From: Pyruvatibacter mobilis
Lineage (GTDB): Bacteria > Pseudomonadota > Alphaproteobacteria > CGMCC-115125
Assembly (NCBI RefSeq): GCF_012848855.1
Contig: NZ_CP051630.1
Coordinates: 351,501-415,500 of the forward strand
Direction of reading: 5' to 3'
DNA: 64,000 nucleotides
The notes below the pieces were generated by a model that was not told the origin of the DNA, did not search any database, and saw nothing but the letters and a program-made list of their open reading frames with translations. Of the stretch, positions 18,471 through 27,229 are shown piece by piece. Every line of letters begins with the position of its first letter. Position 1 is the stretch's first letter. The translations under genes were made by a program, and so were the position numbers.

Positions 18471-18842
18471 ATGTCTCTTTTCCGTCGCGTTGCCCTGGCC
18501 TCAGCCCTGCTTGGCGGTATTGCCATGCCGCTTGCCGCGCAGGCGGAAAGCGAGGTGATCATCTGGCCGGATGCAGAGCCTGTTCACACGAGCAGCCTTA
18601 ACGGGCAGATGGAGCTGGGCAGCCTGTCGGGCGGTGTCGGCAACAGCTACGGCGCCATTTGCTGCTCTGGTGGCGGCGGGTTTGTGGTGGTCGGCGGCAG
18701 CGGTTTCAGCCGTGGCGGGCAGGAGGGCGACATTGCGTTCCGCCGGTCGCGCGATGCGGCCTTCGGGCGGACGCTTGGCGGGCTGGCGACGGACCGCGCC
18801 TTCCGCTTCCGCGCCAATAGCATTCAGCGGTCGGGCTTCTAA
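18471..18842 (+). CDS. Small exported protein of unknown function
   Basis: A 123-residue protein with a clear signal peptide (MSLFRRVALASALLGG...AAQA, cleavage near residue 26). The mature part is glycine-rich (GAICCSGGGGFVVVGGSGF, with adjacent cysteines) and ends in an Arg/Phe-rich tail. I do not recognise a family. It is probably periplasmic or outer-membrane associated. The adjacent Cys pair could form a vicinal disulfide or intermolecular bond. It stands alone, flanked by divergent DUF35 and convergent nitroreductase genes. AAGG lies about 7 bases before ATG 18471. Confidence 0.75.
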   Translation: MSLFRRVALASALLGGIAMPLAAQAESEVIIWPDAEPVHTSSLNGQMELGSLSGGVGNSYGAICCSGGGGFVVVGGSGFSRGGQEGDIAFRRSRDAAFGRTLGGLATDRAFRFRANSIQRSGF

Positions 18843-18847
18843 TCCTG

Positions 18848-19528
18848 TCAGCCATCGTGGAAGGTCACAAAGTTTGAAAGCGGTTCACGCTCCGAGATGA
18901 GCGTGTTTACCGGTTCGTCTTCCTTGGCGTAGCCCAGCGACATGCCGCAGACGATATATTCCGTATCAGGAATATTCAGCTCGTCCTTGGTGATGGTCCA
19001 GAAATTATTCCAGGCACCTTGCGCACAGGTGTCGAGCCCACGCGCCTTGGCAGCCAGCATCACGGTTTGCAACATGATGCCGATGTCGAGCCAGCTGTTA
19101 TATTCAAGATCCTTGTCGATGGTGAAGATGAGGCCGACCGGCGCTGAGAAGAACTCGTAGTTGCGGCCCCATTGACGCCAACTGGCCTCCTGGTCGCCCT
19201 TCGGAATGCCAAGCAAGCCATACATCTCCTTGCCCAGGGTACGCATGCGCCTGACATAGGGCTCCTTGCGCTTGGTGGCGCGGGGATATTCGGAGGACGC
19301 ATCCGGTGCGCCTCCGGCGCGATGGGCTTCGCGGTGGGCCATCACGCGGTCCACGAGCCGGTCACGGGCGGCATCCATCACCACATGCACATGCCAGGGC
19401 TGCACATTGGTGCCGGAGGGGGCGCGGCTGGCGATCTCCAGCAGGTCTTCCAGCAGGGCGCGAGGCACGGGATCGGATTTGAACGCGCGAATGGAGCGGC
19501 GCTCGCGAATGGCGTCGTCTACATGCAT
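18848..19528 (-). CDS. Nitroreductase-family FMN oxidoreductase
   Basis: A 226-residue flavoprotein. The N-terminal RERRSIRAFKSDPV is the FMN-phosphate-binding signature of the family, RAPSGTNVQPWHVHVV continues the core, and a late GMSLGYAKEDEPVN segment is typical. It likely reduces nitro compounds, quinones or enones with NAD(P)H. I chose ATG 19528 (GAGGA ten bases upstream) over the TTG at 19537. It lies about 48 bp downstream of the acyl-CoA dehydrogenase on the same strand and may share its transcript. Confidence 0.9.
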   Translation of the reverse strand: MHVDDAIRERRSIRAFKSDPVPRALLEDLLEIASRAPSGTNVQPWHVHVVMDAARDRLVDRVMAHREAHRAGGAPDASSEYPRATKRKEPYVRRMRTLGKEMYGLLGIPKGDQEASWRQWGRNYEFFSAPVGLIFTIDKDLEYNSWLDIGIMLQTVMLAAKARGLDTCAQGAWNNFWTITKDELNIPDTEYIVCGMSLGYAKEDEPVNTLISEREPLSNFVTFHDG

Positions 19529-19576
19529 GGTCGTCAAGTCCTCGGGTCAGGCCAGTGGCAGTCGGTATCCGATTGC

Positions 19577-20809
19577 TCAGAGGCCTAGCACAGCTTTGGA
19601 CATGATGTTGCGCTGGATCTCGTTTGAGCCCGCATAGATCGAGCCGGCTCGGTCGTTGAAGTATTTCGGCACGGCTGTCACCCAGCGTTCCGGGCCAACC
19701 GGCGGCAGATTGCCCTCGGCTTGCGGCGCGTGGGGCACTGGCCCGCCGGGTGCCGTGTAGTGGGGCTGGAAGGGCATGCCATAGAAACCGGCGGCCTCGA
19801 TGCCGAGCTCGGTCAGGTGCTGGCTTACTTCGGTGCCGCGTGTCTTGAGCATGGAGGATTCCGCACCGGGCGGGTCGCCGGCGGCAAGCGATGACAGGAT
19901 GCGGTGCTCGGTGAATTCCAGGGCCGCGATCTGGACTTCGGCTTCAGCCAGCTTAGCGGCAAAGGCCGGGTCGTCGATGAGCTTGGCGCCGGTTCCCTGG
20001 TCTTCTTCGGCGGCGCCTGCGCGGATGCGGTTGAGGCGAGCATAGAGGCCCGGCGCATAGGCATTGCCGCGCTCGAACTGCAGGAGATATTTGGCGACGG
20101 TCCAACCCTTGTGGATTTCGCCGACCACATTCTCCTTGGGCACCTTCACATTGTCGAAGAAGACCTGGTTCTGGATGTGCTCGCCGGTAAGCATGAGAAG
20201 CGGCTCAACGCTCACGCCCGGCTGGTCCATATCGATCAGCACGAAAGTGATGCCTTCCTGCGGTTTGGTGGACCCGTCAGTGCGCACCAGGCAGAAGATG
20301 CGGTTGGCATAATTGGCGTGGGTGGTCCAGATTTTCGACCCGGAGCAGATGAAGTGATCGCCTTTGTCCTCGGCCTTCATTTGCAGGGAGGCCAGGTCAG
20401 AGCCTGATCCGGGTTCGGAATATCCCTGACACCAGAAGTCTTCGCCGGACCGGATCCGCGGCAGGTAGAATTCCTTCTGTTCCTGGGTGCCATAGCCGAT
20501 GAGTGCCGGGCCGATCATGCCCACACCCATGGGGGAGAGAGACGGCGCGCCGGCCTTCGAAAGTTCTGAGGCGAAGATGTATTGGCGCATAAGATCCCAC
20601 CCAGTGCCGCCATATTCCTCCGGCCAGGACGGGACGAGCCAGCCCTTGCGGTGGAGTATCTTGTGCCAGCGCATGGTGACGTCGTAGTCGGCATAGACGC
20701 TGGTGCCCAGGCGTCCGGCGCGCTTCAGGTCCTCGTCCAGATTTTCGGCCAGAAAGGCACGCACCTCGGCACGAAAAGCGTCGTGCTCCTTGGTCAGCGC
20801 AAGGTCCAT
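19577..20809 (-). CDS. Acyl-CoA dehydrogenase
   Basis: A 410-residue flavoenzyme with the three-part ACAD fold: N-terminal helical domain, middle beta domain (YSEPGSGSDLASL and a GSKIWTTHANYA segment that bind FAD and substrate) and C-terminal helical bundle ending YAGSNEIQRNIMSKAVLGL. It oxidises an acyl-CoA to the enoyl-CoA and passes electrons to ETF. A 60-residue insert-like, P/H-rich stretch (about 335-370) precedes the last helix. GGGAGA lies before ATG 20809. Acyl chain preference cannot be told; together with the thiolase pair it suggests a beta-oxidation-type pathway. Confidence 0.93.
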   Translation of the reverse strand: MDLALTKEHDAFRAEVRAFLAENLDEDLKRAGRLGTSVYADYDVTMRWHKILHRKGWLVPSWPEEYGGTGWDLMRQYIFASELSKAGAPSLSPMGVGMIGPALIGYGTQEQKEFYLPRIRSGEDFWCQGYSEPGSGSDLASLQMKAEDKGDHFICSGSKIWTTHANYANRIFCLVRTDGSTKPQEGITFVLIDMDQPGVSVEPLLMLTGEHIQNQVFFDNVKVPKENVVGEIHKGWTVAKYLLQFERGNAYAPGLYARLNRIRAGAAEEDQGTGAKLIDDPAFAAKLAEAEVQIAALEFTEHRILSSLAAGDPPGAESSMLKTRGTEVSQHLTELGIEAAGFYGMPFQPHYTAPGGPVPHAPQAEGNLPPVGPERWVTAVPKYFNDRAGSIYAGSNEIQRNIMSKAVLGL

Positions 20810-21019
20810 TGCGGTTTCTCCCTGATGTGAATTCTTGTTGGTGTCTTTGTTCGCGGAAAGTCTAACCGTCCGGACGCATCACGTCTTGCCGGATCGCGGG
20901 GAAGTGAGGGGGTGTCCGGCGGGATTGGTTTGTTTACGCCGCGTGTCGCTGCGTCAGGGGCGTGAATTTTCTTTGTTTGGGGGCTTGGAAGCGGCGGTTA
21001 CCGTTCCATCTTTCCGGCC

Positions 21020-21163
21020 ATGCGAAAGAAGGGTGACCTGCCGACGAAGATCTGCGCTGCCTGCGGGCGGCCTTTTGCCTGGCGCAAGAAGTGGGCGCGG
21101 GATTGGGATGCGGTGCGCTATTGCTCGGAGCGCTGCAAGGGCGATCGTCGGCCGAAGACCTAA
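21020..21163 (+). CDS. DUF2256 small zinc-finger-like protein
   Basis: A 47-residue basic protein with CAACGRPFAWRKKW and a second pair YCSERCKG, giving a CxxC...CxxxC arrangement likely to bind zinc, and ending DRRPKT. This matches the DUF2256 family, whose genes often sit with FeS-type photolyase/cryptochrome genes. Here it is convergent with such a gene, and the stops overlap: TAA at 21161-21163 and the photolyase TAG on the other strand at 21160-21162. Its role is unknown. Confidence 0.85.
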   Translation: MRKKGDLPTKICAACGRPFAWRKKWARDWDAVRYCSERCKGDRRPKT

Positions 21164-22692
21164 AGGCTATCGAGATCCTCAAGCAGGTTTCCCGCCCGCT
21201 TGCGGAGCGCAGTCAGCTTGCCACCATCCATCTTGCGCAGGGAATTGAGGACGAGCCCCATGCGGTGGTTGCCGTCAAAGCGTTGTTCGTGCCGGGCAAT
21301 GAAATCCCAGTAGAGGGCATTGAAGGGGCAGGCGTCCTCTGTGGCTTGTTCCTTGACGTTGTAAGCGCAGCCCTTGCAGTGGTCCGACATGCGCTCGATG
21401 TATTTGCCGCTTGCTGCATAAGGCTTGGAACCGAGGATTCCGCCATCGGCCCACAACGCCATGCCATGGGTGTTGGGAAGCTCCACCCATTCATAGGCGT
21501 CGGCGTAAACGCACATGTACCAGTCATTGACTTCATCGGTATCGAGACCGGCCAAGAGGGCGAAGTTGCCTGTTACCATCAGGCGCTGGATGTGGTGCGC
21601 GTAGGCATGCTGTTTCGTCTGGCCAATTGCCTGTGCCATGCAGGCCATGCGGGTGTCGCCGGTCCAGAAGAAATCAGGCAGCGGGCGGTCGGCACGCAGG
21701 ATGTTGCGGGTCTTGTAGTCAGGCATTTCATGCCAGTAGACGCCGCGCACGAATTCGCGCCAGCCGATGATCTGGCGGATGAACCCTTCGACCGCATTTA
21801 GGGGCGCGTTGCCCGCCTCGTAGGCTTTTTCCCCTGCCGCACACACCGCGTGGGGGTCGAGCAACCCGACATTGATGTAGGCCGCAAGGATGGAGTGGAA
21901 GAGGTGCGGATCGCGGTTTGTCATCGCGTCCTGATAGTCGCCGAAACAGGGCAGGGCGTGGTCGATGAAGCGCTTCAGGGCATGCTCGGCCTGGTGGCGT
22001 TTGACGGCGAAGCTGAACGGGCGGGCATCTCCGAAATGGTCGGCGAATTCCGCTTCAACGAGATCGAGGACCTCTTCGGTGATGTCGTCGGGGGTGAATT
22101 GAGACGGGCCGGGGAAATCTATCTTGTCCGGCAGGGACTTGCGGTTGTCCTTGTCGTAGTTCCACTTGCCGCCTTCCGGTTCGCCGTCATCGGTCATCAG
22201 AAAGCCGGTCTTGCGGCGCATCTCGCGGTAGAAATACTCCATCCGCAATTCCTTGCGGTCCTGCGCCCAGTCGTTGAACTCGGCGAGGGTTGCGATGAAG
22301 CGATCATCGTCGCGGAACTCCACGTCGATGCCCAGATCCTGAGACCAGCTTTCCATGTCTTCCTGCAGGCGATACTCGCCTGGCCGGGTGACGATGAGCT
22401 TGTCAGCCTTGTGGCGTTTCAGCGCGCGCTCGGCTTCACCCTTCAGCGTGCCGGTATTGCCCCTGTCTTTCAGCTTTATGTAGTCGACGTTCACGCCGTC
22501 GGCCTCGAGCTCGTCTGCGAAGTGACGCATGGCGGAGAGGACGAAGGCGATCTTCTTCTTGTGGTGCTTCACATAGGTGCATTCGGCCATCACCTCGGCC
22601 ATCAGCACCACGTCGGTGTCCTTGTCGATGTCACAGAGGGACGACAGGCCGGGGCTGAGCTGGTCTCCGAGGATGAGGCGAATAGTGGTCAC
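21160..22692 (-). CDS. FeS-type (6-4) photolyase/cryptochrome-related protein
   Basis: A 510-residue flavoprotein of the photolyase-related branch exemplified by Agrobacterium PhrB. The N-terminal antenna domain opens TTIRLILGDQLSPGLSSL, and the C-terminal FAD domain carries cysteines for a [4Fe-4S] cluster (YMCVYADAYEW, DHCKGC, EDACPFNALYWDF). It is expected to repair UV (6-4) photoproducts with blue light or to sense light. The GTG start at 22692 fits the family N-terminus; longer in-frame ATG options run into the SDR gene. It starts 7 bp after the SDR stop, so the two are co-transcribed. Confidence 0.92.
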   Translation of the reverse strand: MTTIRLILGDQLSPGLSSLCDIDKDTDVVLMAEVMAECTYVKHHKKKIAFVLSAMRHFADELEADGVNVDYIKLKDRGNTGTLKGEAERALKRHKADKLIVTRPGEYRLQEDMESWSQDLGIDVEFRDDDRFIATLAEFNDWAQDRKELRMEYFYREMRRKTGFLMTDDGEPEGGKWNYDKDNRKSLPDKIDFPGPSQFTPDDITEEVLDLVEAEFADHFGDARPFSFAVKRHQAEHALKRFIDHALPCFGDYQDAMTNRDPHLFHSILAAYINVGLLDPHAVCAAGEKAYEAGNAPLNAVEGFIRQIIGWREFVRGVYWHEMPDYKTRNILRADRPLPDFFWTGDTRMACMAQAIGQTKQHAYAHHIQRLMVTGNFALLAGLDTDEVNDWYMCVYADAYEWVELPNTHGMALWADGGILGSKPYAASGKYIERMSDHCKGCAYNVKEQATEDACPFNALYWDFIARHEQRFDGNHRMGLVLNSLRKMDGGKLTALRKRAGNLLEDLDSL

Positions 22693-22699
22693 GGGCGGG

Positions 22700-23431
22700 T
22701 CAGCCTCTGGTGCGCAGGTGACTTCGGCCGCCATCAACGCGCATGACCTGGCCGGTGATCCACGGGCTGTCCGGCGACAGCAGGAAGGCCGCAAGGTTTG
22801 CCGCATCCGCAGCTTCGCCGAGGCGGGGGATCGGATGCAGCTTGGCAATGCCTTCGGCCATCGCGTCCGACGAGACGATGGGCGCTGCCATGTTGGTTTT
22901 CATCAGGCTCGGTGCCACCACATTGACCCGGATGTCCGGTGCAAGATCCGCGGCGAGGGCCCGACCGAGGCCTTCCACAGCGCCCTTGGCGCTTGCGACG
23001 ATGGCGTGGTTCGGGAAACCCTGCTGCACCGCAATGGTGGAGAACAGGACAACGCTTCCCTTGGCATTCTTGAGGGCGGGGGCGGCCTGCTGCACGGCGA
23101 GGGCGGCTGCCACGCTATTGAGCCGGAAGGCATTCAGCAGGTCGTCCGCCCCGACCCGCTTGAGGGGTTTCAGGTCTATCGAACCGACGCAGAAGGCAAG
23201 CCCCGCGAGGCCGCCGTCATCGCTGCAGGCGGCATCGATGATGCCCGCGCGAGCGTCATCGTCCAGCACGTCGCCGGGATGGGCTGTGGCGCCCAGATCA
23301 TCCGCAAGGCTGTGCAGGGCGTCTTCGTTGCGGCCGCTCAGGGCGAGGCTGTGGCCCGCTTCGGCAAGCCTGCGGGCAAGGGCGCTGCCGACGCCTCCGG
23401 TTGCTCCGAAAATGAGGATGGGGGCGCTCAT
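22700..23431 (-). CDS. Short-chain dehydrogenase-like protein lacking the catalytic tyrosine
   Basis: A 243-residue Rossmann protein: cofactor loop GATGGVGSALARRL, and C-terminal PDSPWITGQVMRVDGG typical of SDRs. The active-site block reads FSTIAVQQGFPNHAIVASAK. The lysine is kept, but the tyrosine of the YxxxK motif is valine (VASAK). A usual carbonyl reductase chemistry is therefore doubtful; it may bind NAD(P)H without reducing, or use another residue. GGAGG lies six bases before ATG 23431. It leads the operon with the FeS-type photolyase, a pairing also seen in light-induced gene clusters of other marine bacteria. Confidence 0.88.
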   Translation of the reverse strand: MSAPILIFGATGGVGSALARRLAEAGHSLALSGRNEDALHSLADDLGATAHPGDVLDDDARAGIIDAACSDDGGLAGLAFCVGSIDLKPLKRVGADDLLNAFRLNSVAAALAVQQAAPALKNAKGSVVLFSTIAVQQGFPNHAIVASAKGAVEGLGRALAADLAPDIRVNVVAPSLMKTNMAAPIVSSDAMAEGIAKLHPIPRLGEAADAANLAAFLLSPDSPWITGQVMRVDGGRSHLRTRG

Positions 23432-23531
23432 GCAGCCTCCTGCAGCTTTGTGAAACCATGCCATGCAAAAGCGCCGTATGGACCGGTGCTCCTGACGTGA
23501 GCTATGTATCTGGCCCCATTCGGCAAGGCAC

Positions 23532-24848
23532 ATGACCCCAAATAGCGACAAGAATCCGGGCGCGCCCAAGGGCGACGACCTGCCAGGTCTGCAGCAGACC
23601 AGCCCCGAAGAGCGCAAGCGCGCCTTCGGGATTTTGTTCTTTTGCCTGTTGTGCGTTGGAATGGGGCAGTCGCTGTTTTTCGCCATTCTGCCGCCGATTG
23701 CGCGTGATCTCGGTCTTTCCGAAGTACAGGTGGGCGCGATCTTTTCGCTGTCGGCCCTGCTTTGGGTGCTGTCCAGCCCCTATTGGGGCCGAACGAGTGA
23801 TGTGATTGGCCGGAAGAAGGTCATCCTCATCGGTCTCGCGGGATTCGGTGTATCGACCATCGGGTTTGCCATCTTCATCTGGATGGGGATGAACGGAATG
23901 GTGAGCATCGCCCTGCTGTTCCCCATGCTGGTGGGTGTGCGTGCGATTTTCGGGACATTCGGCTCCGGCACCATGCCCGCCGCGCAGGCCTACGTGGCGG
24001 ACCGGACAACGCGGGCGGAACGCGCGTCGGGCGTTGCGACGATCGGCGCTGCCTTCGGCATGGGGACGGTCATCGGGCCGGGCGTGGCCGCGGCCCTGAT
24101 CGTGTTCGGGCTGCTTGCGCCGTTCTTCACTGTCGGGTCGCTGGCCTTTCTCAGCGCGCTGGCGATCTGGTTCCTGCTGCCGGAGCGCACGCGGCCGCGG
24201 GAGCGCGAGGACAAGAAGAAGCGCCTCAAGGTCATGGATACGCGTGTGTGGCCGTTCCTGACCGTCGGTGTGCTGACGGCCATGGGTCAATCCATCGTCG
24301 TTCAGGTGTCGGCCTTCTATTTCCAGGATACGCTGTCTTTGAGCGTCGAGGATGCTGCCCAGATGGTGGGTATCGGGATGATGGCCATGGCCATGGCGAC
24401 GCTGTTTGCGCAGCTTGTCCTGATCCGACGGTTCAACCTGTCGGTTCAGATGATGCTGCGCTCGGGCACGGTGGTGATGCTGGTTGCCTTCGCGCTTATG
24501 ATCGCCGGCGGCAATTACGCGACGCTCGTGATGGCACTGGTGGCGGCGGGGCTGGGGTTCGGCCTGCTGCGGCCGGGTCTTTCGGCTGCGGCGTCCCTGA
24601 GCGTCGAGCCGGACGAGCAGGGAGCGATTGCCGGCTTCATCGGGTCCACGGCTGCCATGGGGCATGTGGTCAACCCGTTTATCGCCTTGCCGCTTTACCA
24701 GATCATGCCGGAGGCGCCGTTCATTCTGGCGGCGGTCCTGATGGCCGTCATGGGTGTCTTCATCGTCCTGCATCCACTGGTTTCAAGCGTGCGCTCCGGG
24801 GTGGATGACGATGATGACCACGACGGTCACACGGTGCCGAAAGGCTGA
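23532..24848 (+). CDS. Major facilitator superfamily transporter
   Basis: A 438-residue membrane protein with 12 hydrophobic segments. The loop between helices 2 and 3 has the MFS motif A (GRTSDVIGRKKV). A cytoplasmic, charged loop (LPERTRPREREDKKKRLKV) separates the two six-helix halves, and the tail is acidic and histidine-rich (DDDDDHDGHT). The helix 5 region (GAAFGMGTVIGPGVAA) resembles the drug:H+ antiporter motif C, favouring efflux. The substrate is unknown. It is divergent from the SDR-photolyase pair and monocistronic. Confidence 0.9.
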   Translation: MTPNSDKNPGAPKGDDLPGLQQTSPEERKRAFGILFFCLLCVGMGQSLFFAILPPIARDLGLSEVQVGAIFSLSALLWVLSSPYWGRTSDVIGRKKVILIGLAGFGVSTIGFAIFIWMGMNGMVSIALLFPMLVGVRAIFGTFGSGTMPAAQAYVADRTTRAERASGVATIGAAFGMGTVIGPGVAAALIVFGLLAPFFTVGSLAFLSALAIWFLLPERTRPREREDKKKRLKVMDTRVWPFLTVGVLTAMGQSIVVQVSAFYFQDTLSLSVEDAAQMVGIGMMAMAMATLFAQLVLIRRFNLSVQMMLRSGTVVMLVAFALMIAGGNYATLVMALVAAGLGFGLLRPGLSAAASLSVEPDEQGAIAGFIGSTAAMGHVVNPFIALPLYQIMPEAPFILAAVLMAVMGVFIVLHPLVSSVRSGVDDDDDHDGHTVPKG

Positions 24849-24877
24849 TCTCGCCGCTGTAGGGAGGAGACCTAGTG

Positions 24878-25903
24878 TCAGCGACTGGCCCGCAGACGCT
24901 CCGCTTCCCATGCACCAAGCAGGCCGTGGATGGCCATTGTGAAGGCGTGGGGCTGATCGAGCATCACATGGTGGCGGGCTTCGGGAATTGAGAAGACGGG
25001 TGTTGTCGGGCCGCCGAGCTTGCGGTGGTGGTCCATCACCTCCTGCTGCCCGTTCCATGACAGGCCGCCCATGACCACAGCCTTGCGGCAGGGCATGTCG
25101 TGGAAGCGCTCGTTGAGATCGCGGCCAAGGGTCAGCCCGTAATAGATCTTGGGATCAAATTTCCAGGTCCATCCGGTACCGCCTGCCGTCCGGCCGAGCT
25201 CGTCCGGCTCGGGCGTTGCTTCGCGCAGGCTCTCACGCGCGATGGTGTCGAAGATGAACCGGTTGGCCAGTGGCTGATCCGGGGCAAGCCGGAAGCGTGC
25301 CAAGGCTGTCTCCAGATCCGGGTAGACACGGGTCGGGCGGGGCGGAGGATTGTCTTCGAACCATTCCTCATGGTCTTCCGGCGGCCGGACACCGAAATCC
25401 ACAAGCACAAGGCCGCCGAGCTTGTCGCCATATTCCGACCCTGCGACGAGGGACACGAAGCCGCCGAATGAATGGCCCACGACATAACCCGGGGCCATGG
25501 CGGCATCCTGGGTGACGGCGAAGATTTCCTTGGCATAGCTTTCGCGCGTGTACCGGTCCGGGCGCCAGCCGCTTTCGCCCATGCCGCCAAGATCCATCGA
25601 GGCGACCTGGAAATCGTGGGTGAGGAACGGTGCAATATGGGCGAACCAGCGGGCATGCGCGCCGTTGCCATGCACGAAAACAATGCCGGGCTTGGGCGCT
25701 TCGCCCTGTGCGGGGGCACCCCAGAGCAGGTAGTGGATCGGGGTGCCGTCCACGGTCACATAGCGGCTCTCATGCGGGGCGGCGAGGGCGCGGGTGTACC
25801 AGAGCGGACGCTCCGTGATCTCGATGAGCGGCTCTTCCAGGGGGGCGTTCTGGGGCGGGCCTTCGGGCTTGTTCTTGTTCTGGGGGCGCTCTTCATAGGT
25901 CAT
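24878..25903 (-). CDS. Alpha/beta-fold hydrolase
   Basis: A 341-residue enzyme with HGNGAHARWF (oxyanion hole), nucleophile elbow GHSFGG and a late histidine near EARHHVMLDQPHAF. The N-terminus (about 1-40) is proline- and charge-rich and does not belong to the fold. The cap region WFEDNPPPRPTRVYPD is typical of epoxide-hydrolase/esterase-like members. Substrate unknown. The start at 25903 is the best-fitting ATG, but no good ribosome site is visible, so it is less certain. It ends convergent with the MFS gene. Confidence 0.87.
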   Translation of the reverse strand: MTYEERPQNKNKPEGPPQNAPLEEPLIEITERPLWYTRALAAPHESRYVTVDGTPIHYLLWGAPAQGEAPKPGIVFVHGNGAHARWFAHIAPFLTHDFQVASMDLGGMGESGWRPDRYTRESYAKEIFAVTQDAAMAPGYVVGHSFGGFVSLVAGSEYGDKLGGLVLVDFGVRPPEDHEEWFEDNPPPRPTRVYPDLETALARFRLAPDQPLANRFIFDTIARESLREATPEPDELGRTAGGTGWTWKFDPKIYYGLTLGRDLNERFHDMPCRKAVVMGGLSWNGQQEVMDHHRKLGGPTTPVFSIPEARHHVMLDQPHAFTMAIHGLLGAWEAERLRASR

Positions 25904-26251
25904 GGGACGTATGTACTCTTTGCAATACCGGCTGCGCGGTCGCAGCCCTGGGGGACACATTCATAAATGACTGGGCGTCACCATTAGCCGAAGCGCGGGG
26001 GGCAAGGCTAGATGGGATTTACGGGCCCGGAGCACTTAAGCAAGCACTCCGGGGAGCCGCCCGGCGTGGTTGTCCGGGCTCCCGGCGGAGTGGGCCGGAC
26101 GGGCCCGACATCTAAAGTTGACATGGGGGCGGGGACTGCTACATTCCGCGCCCAATTGGCCGGGCGAGCTCCCGGCCTTTCCGTGTTTTATGGGCAGCCC
26201 GCGCCACTTTCCGGCGGCTGGCGACGCCGACAGGAATGACGGTCGAGACCG
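25904..26251. other. Non-coding stretch before rpmJ with strong hairpins
   Basis: I see no gene here. The central part is GC-rich and structured: CCGGAG (26027-26032) pairs with CTCCGG (26047-26052), followed at once by GGAG..CCCGG (26053-26064) against CCGGG-CTCC (26074-26082). No T-run follows, so this is not a standard terminator. It may be leader RNA of the L36 transcript or part of a divergent promoter region. Confidence 0.4.
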
Positions 26252-26377
26252 ATGAAAGTTCGCAATTCTCTCAAGTCGCTGGCCAAGCGTGACAAGAACT
26301 GCCGTATCGTGCGCCGCAAGGGCCGCCTTTACGTGATCAACAAGGTGAACCCGCGCTTCAAGGCGCGTCAGGGCTGA
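26252..26377 (+). CDS. rpmJ: 50S ribosomal protein L36
   Basis: A 41-residue basic protein, [17 protein letters not shown]... ending [10 protein letters not shown], the length and pattern of the alphaproteobacterial L36. It has a single cysteine and lacks the CxxC...H zinc ligands, as in C-minus paralogues usual for this class. It binds 23S rRNA in the large subunit. The gene is separate from the main ribosomal operons, as is normal in this group, and is followed 38 bp later by a HAD-family gene. Confidence 0.95.
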   Translation: MKVRNSLKSLAKRDKNCRIVRRKGRLYVINKVNPRFKARQG

Positions 26378-26415
26378 ACCCGATCCGGCCCTGATGCGGC
26401 TGCCGGGGATCTACC

Positions 26416-27060
26416 ATGGCAGATCAAAGCGTCAGAGCAGTCATCTTCGATCTTGGCGGGGTTCTGATTGATTGGAACCCGCGCCTCATCTTCCAGGAGC
26501 ACTTCGCCACCCATGGGGTGATGGAGGCGTTCATGGCGGATGTCTTCTGGCAGGCGCACAAGGCCTGTCATGACAGCGACGCGCCCTTCGAGCAGACACT
26601 TGCGGTCTGGCGCGACAGCCATCCCCACTACACCGACGCTCTTGATGCCATGGCGCATCACTGGGACCGCGCCATCATGGGCCCGATACCGGAAACCGTT
26701 TCCGTGCTGGACGCGCTGGTGGCGCGCAATGTGCCCGTATTCGCGCTGACCAACTGGCCGGCCCAGACATGGCCGCCTCGCATGGCTGAGGGAATGACGC
26801 CGTCCGGGGCGGACGATGTCTTCGGGTTCCTGGGGCATTTCAGAGATATTGTCGTGTCCGGCCAGGAGAAGCTCGCCAAGCCGGACCCTGCCATCTACCG
26901 GCTGGCCATGACGCGGTTCGGCGTTGGACCGGGCGAGGCGCTGTTTGTCGACGACCTGGCCACCAATACGCGTGCGGCAGACGAGGCCGGTCTTGTGGGC
27001 CACCAGTTCCTGTCCGCAGGGCATTTGCAGGGGCATCTTGAACGGCTTGGGCTGCTCTAG
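26416..27060 (+). CDS. HAD-family hydrolase (YihX/haloacid dehalogenase-like)
   Basis: A 214-residue protein. Motif I VIFDLGGVLIDWN has the nucleophile Asp; a glycine replaces the second Asp of the DxD, as in the YihX/epoxide-hydrolase N-domain branch. Motif II FALTNWP, motif III lysine in GQEKLAKPDPAIY, and motif IV FVDDLATN follow. It is likely a small-molecule phosphatase or dehalogenase-like hydrolase of unknown substrate. GGGGA precedes the ATG. It may be read through from rpmJ. Confidence 0.9.
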   Translation: MADQSVRAVIFDLGGVLIDWNPRLIFQEHFATHGVMEAFMADVFWQAHKACHDSDAPFEQTLAVWRDSHPHYTDALDAMAHHWDRAIMGPIPETVSVLDALVARNVPVFALTNWPAQTWPPRMAEGMTPSGADDVFGFLGHFRDIVVSGQEKLAKPDPAIYRLAMTRFGVGPGEALFVDDLATNTRAADEAGLVGHQFLSAGHLQGHLERLGLL

Positions 27061-27229
27061 CCTGAAGCCACGCATATGACCGGTTTGAGCGCTTGCCGCG
27101 CGGAGCGGGAATCGTCACCATCGCGTCACAAACAAGGGGCTGATCCTGTTCGGGTGCAGGGCGGGGCTCCACAGCATGTCGCTGCGGCACGGCACGTTGT
27201 TGCCTTCGCAGATGGGGAGAAGGGGAACC

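Noticed and set aside
22734-22848. Longer N-terminus for the photolyase-related protein
   Set aside because: The extension overlaps the SDR gene, is out of family pattern and has no ribosome site; the GTG at 22692 fits homologues.
26416-27060. HAD enzyme inactivated because the second Asp of DxD is glycine
   Set aside because: FDLGGV is normal for the YihX/epoxide-hydrolase N-domain branch.
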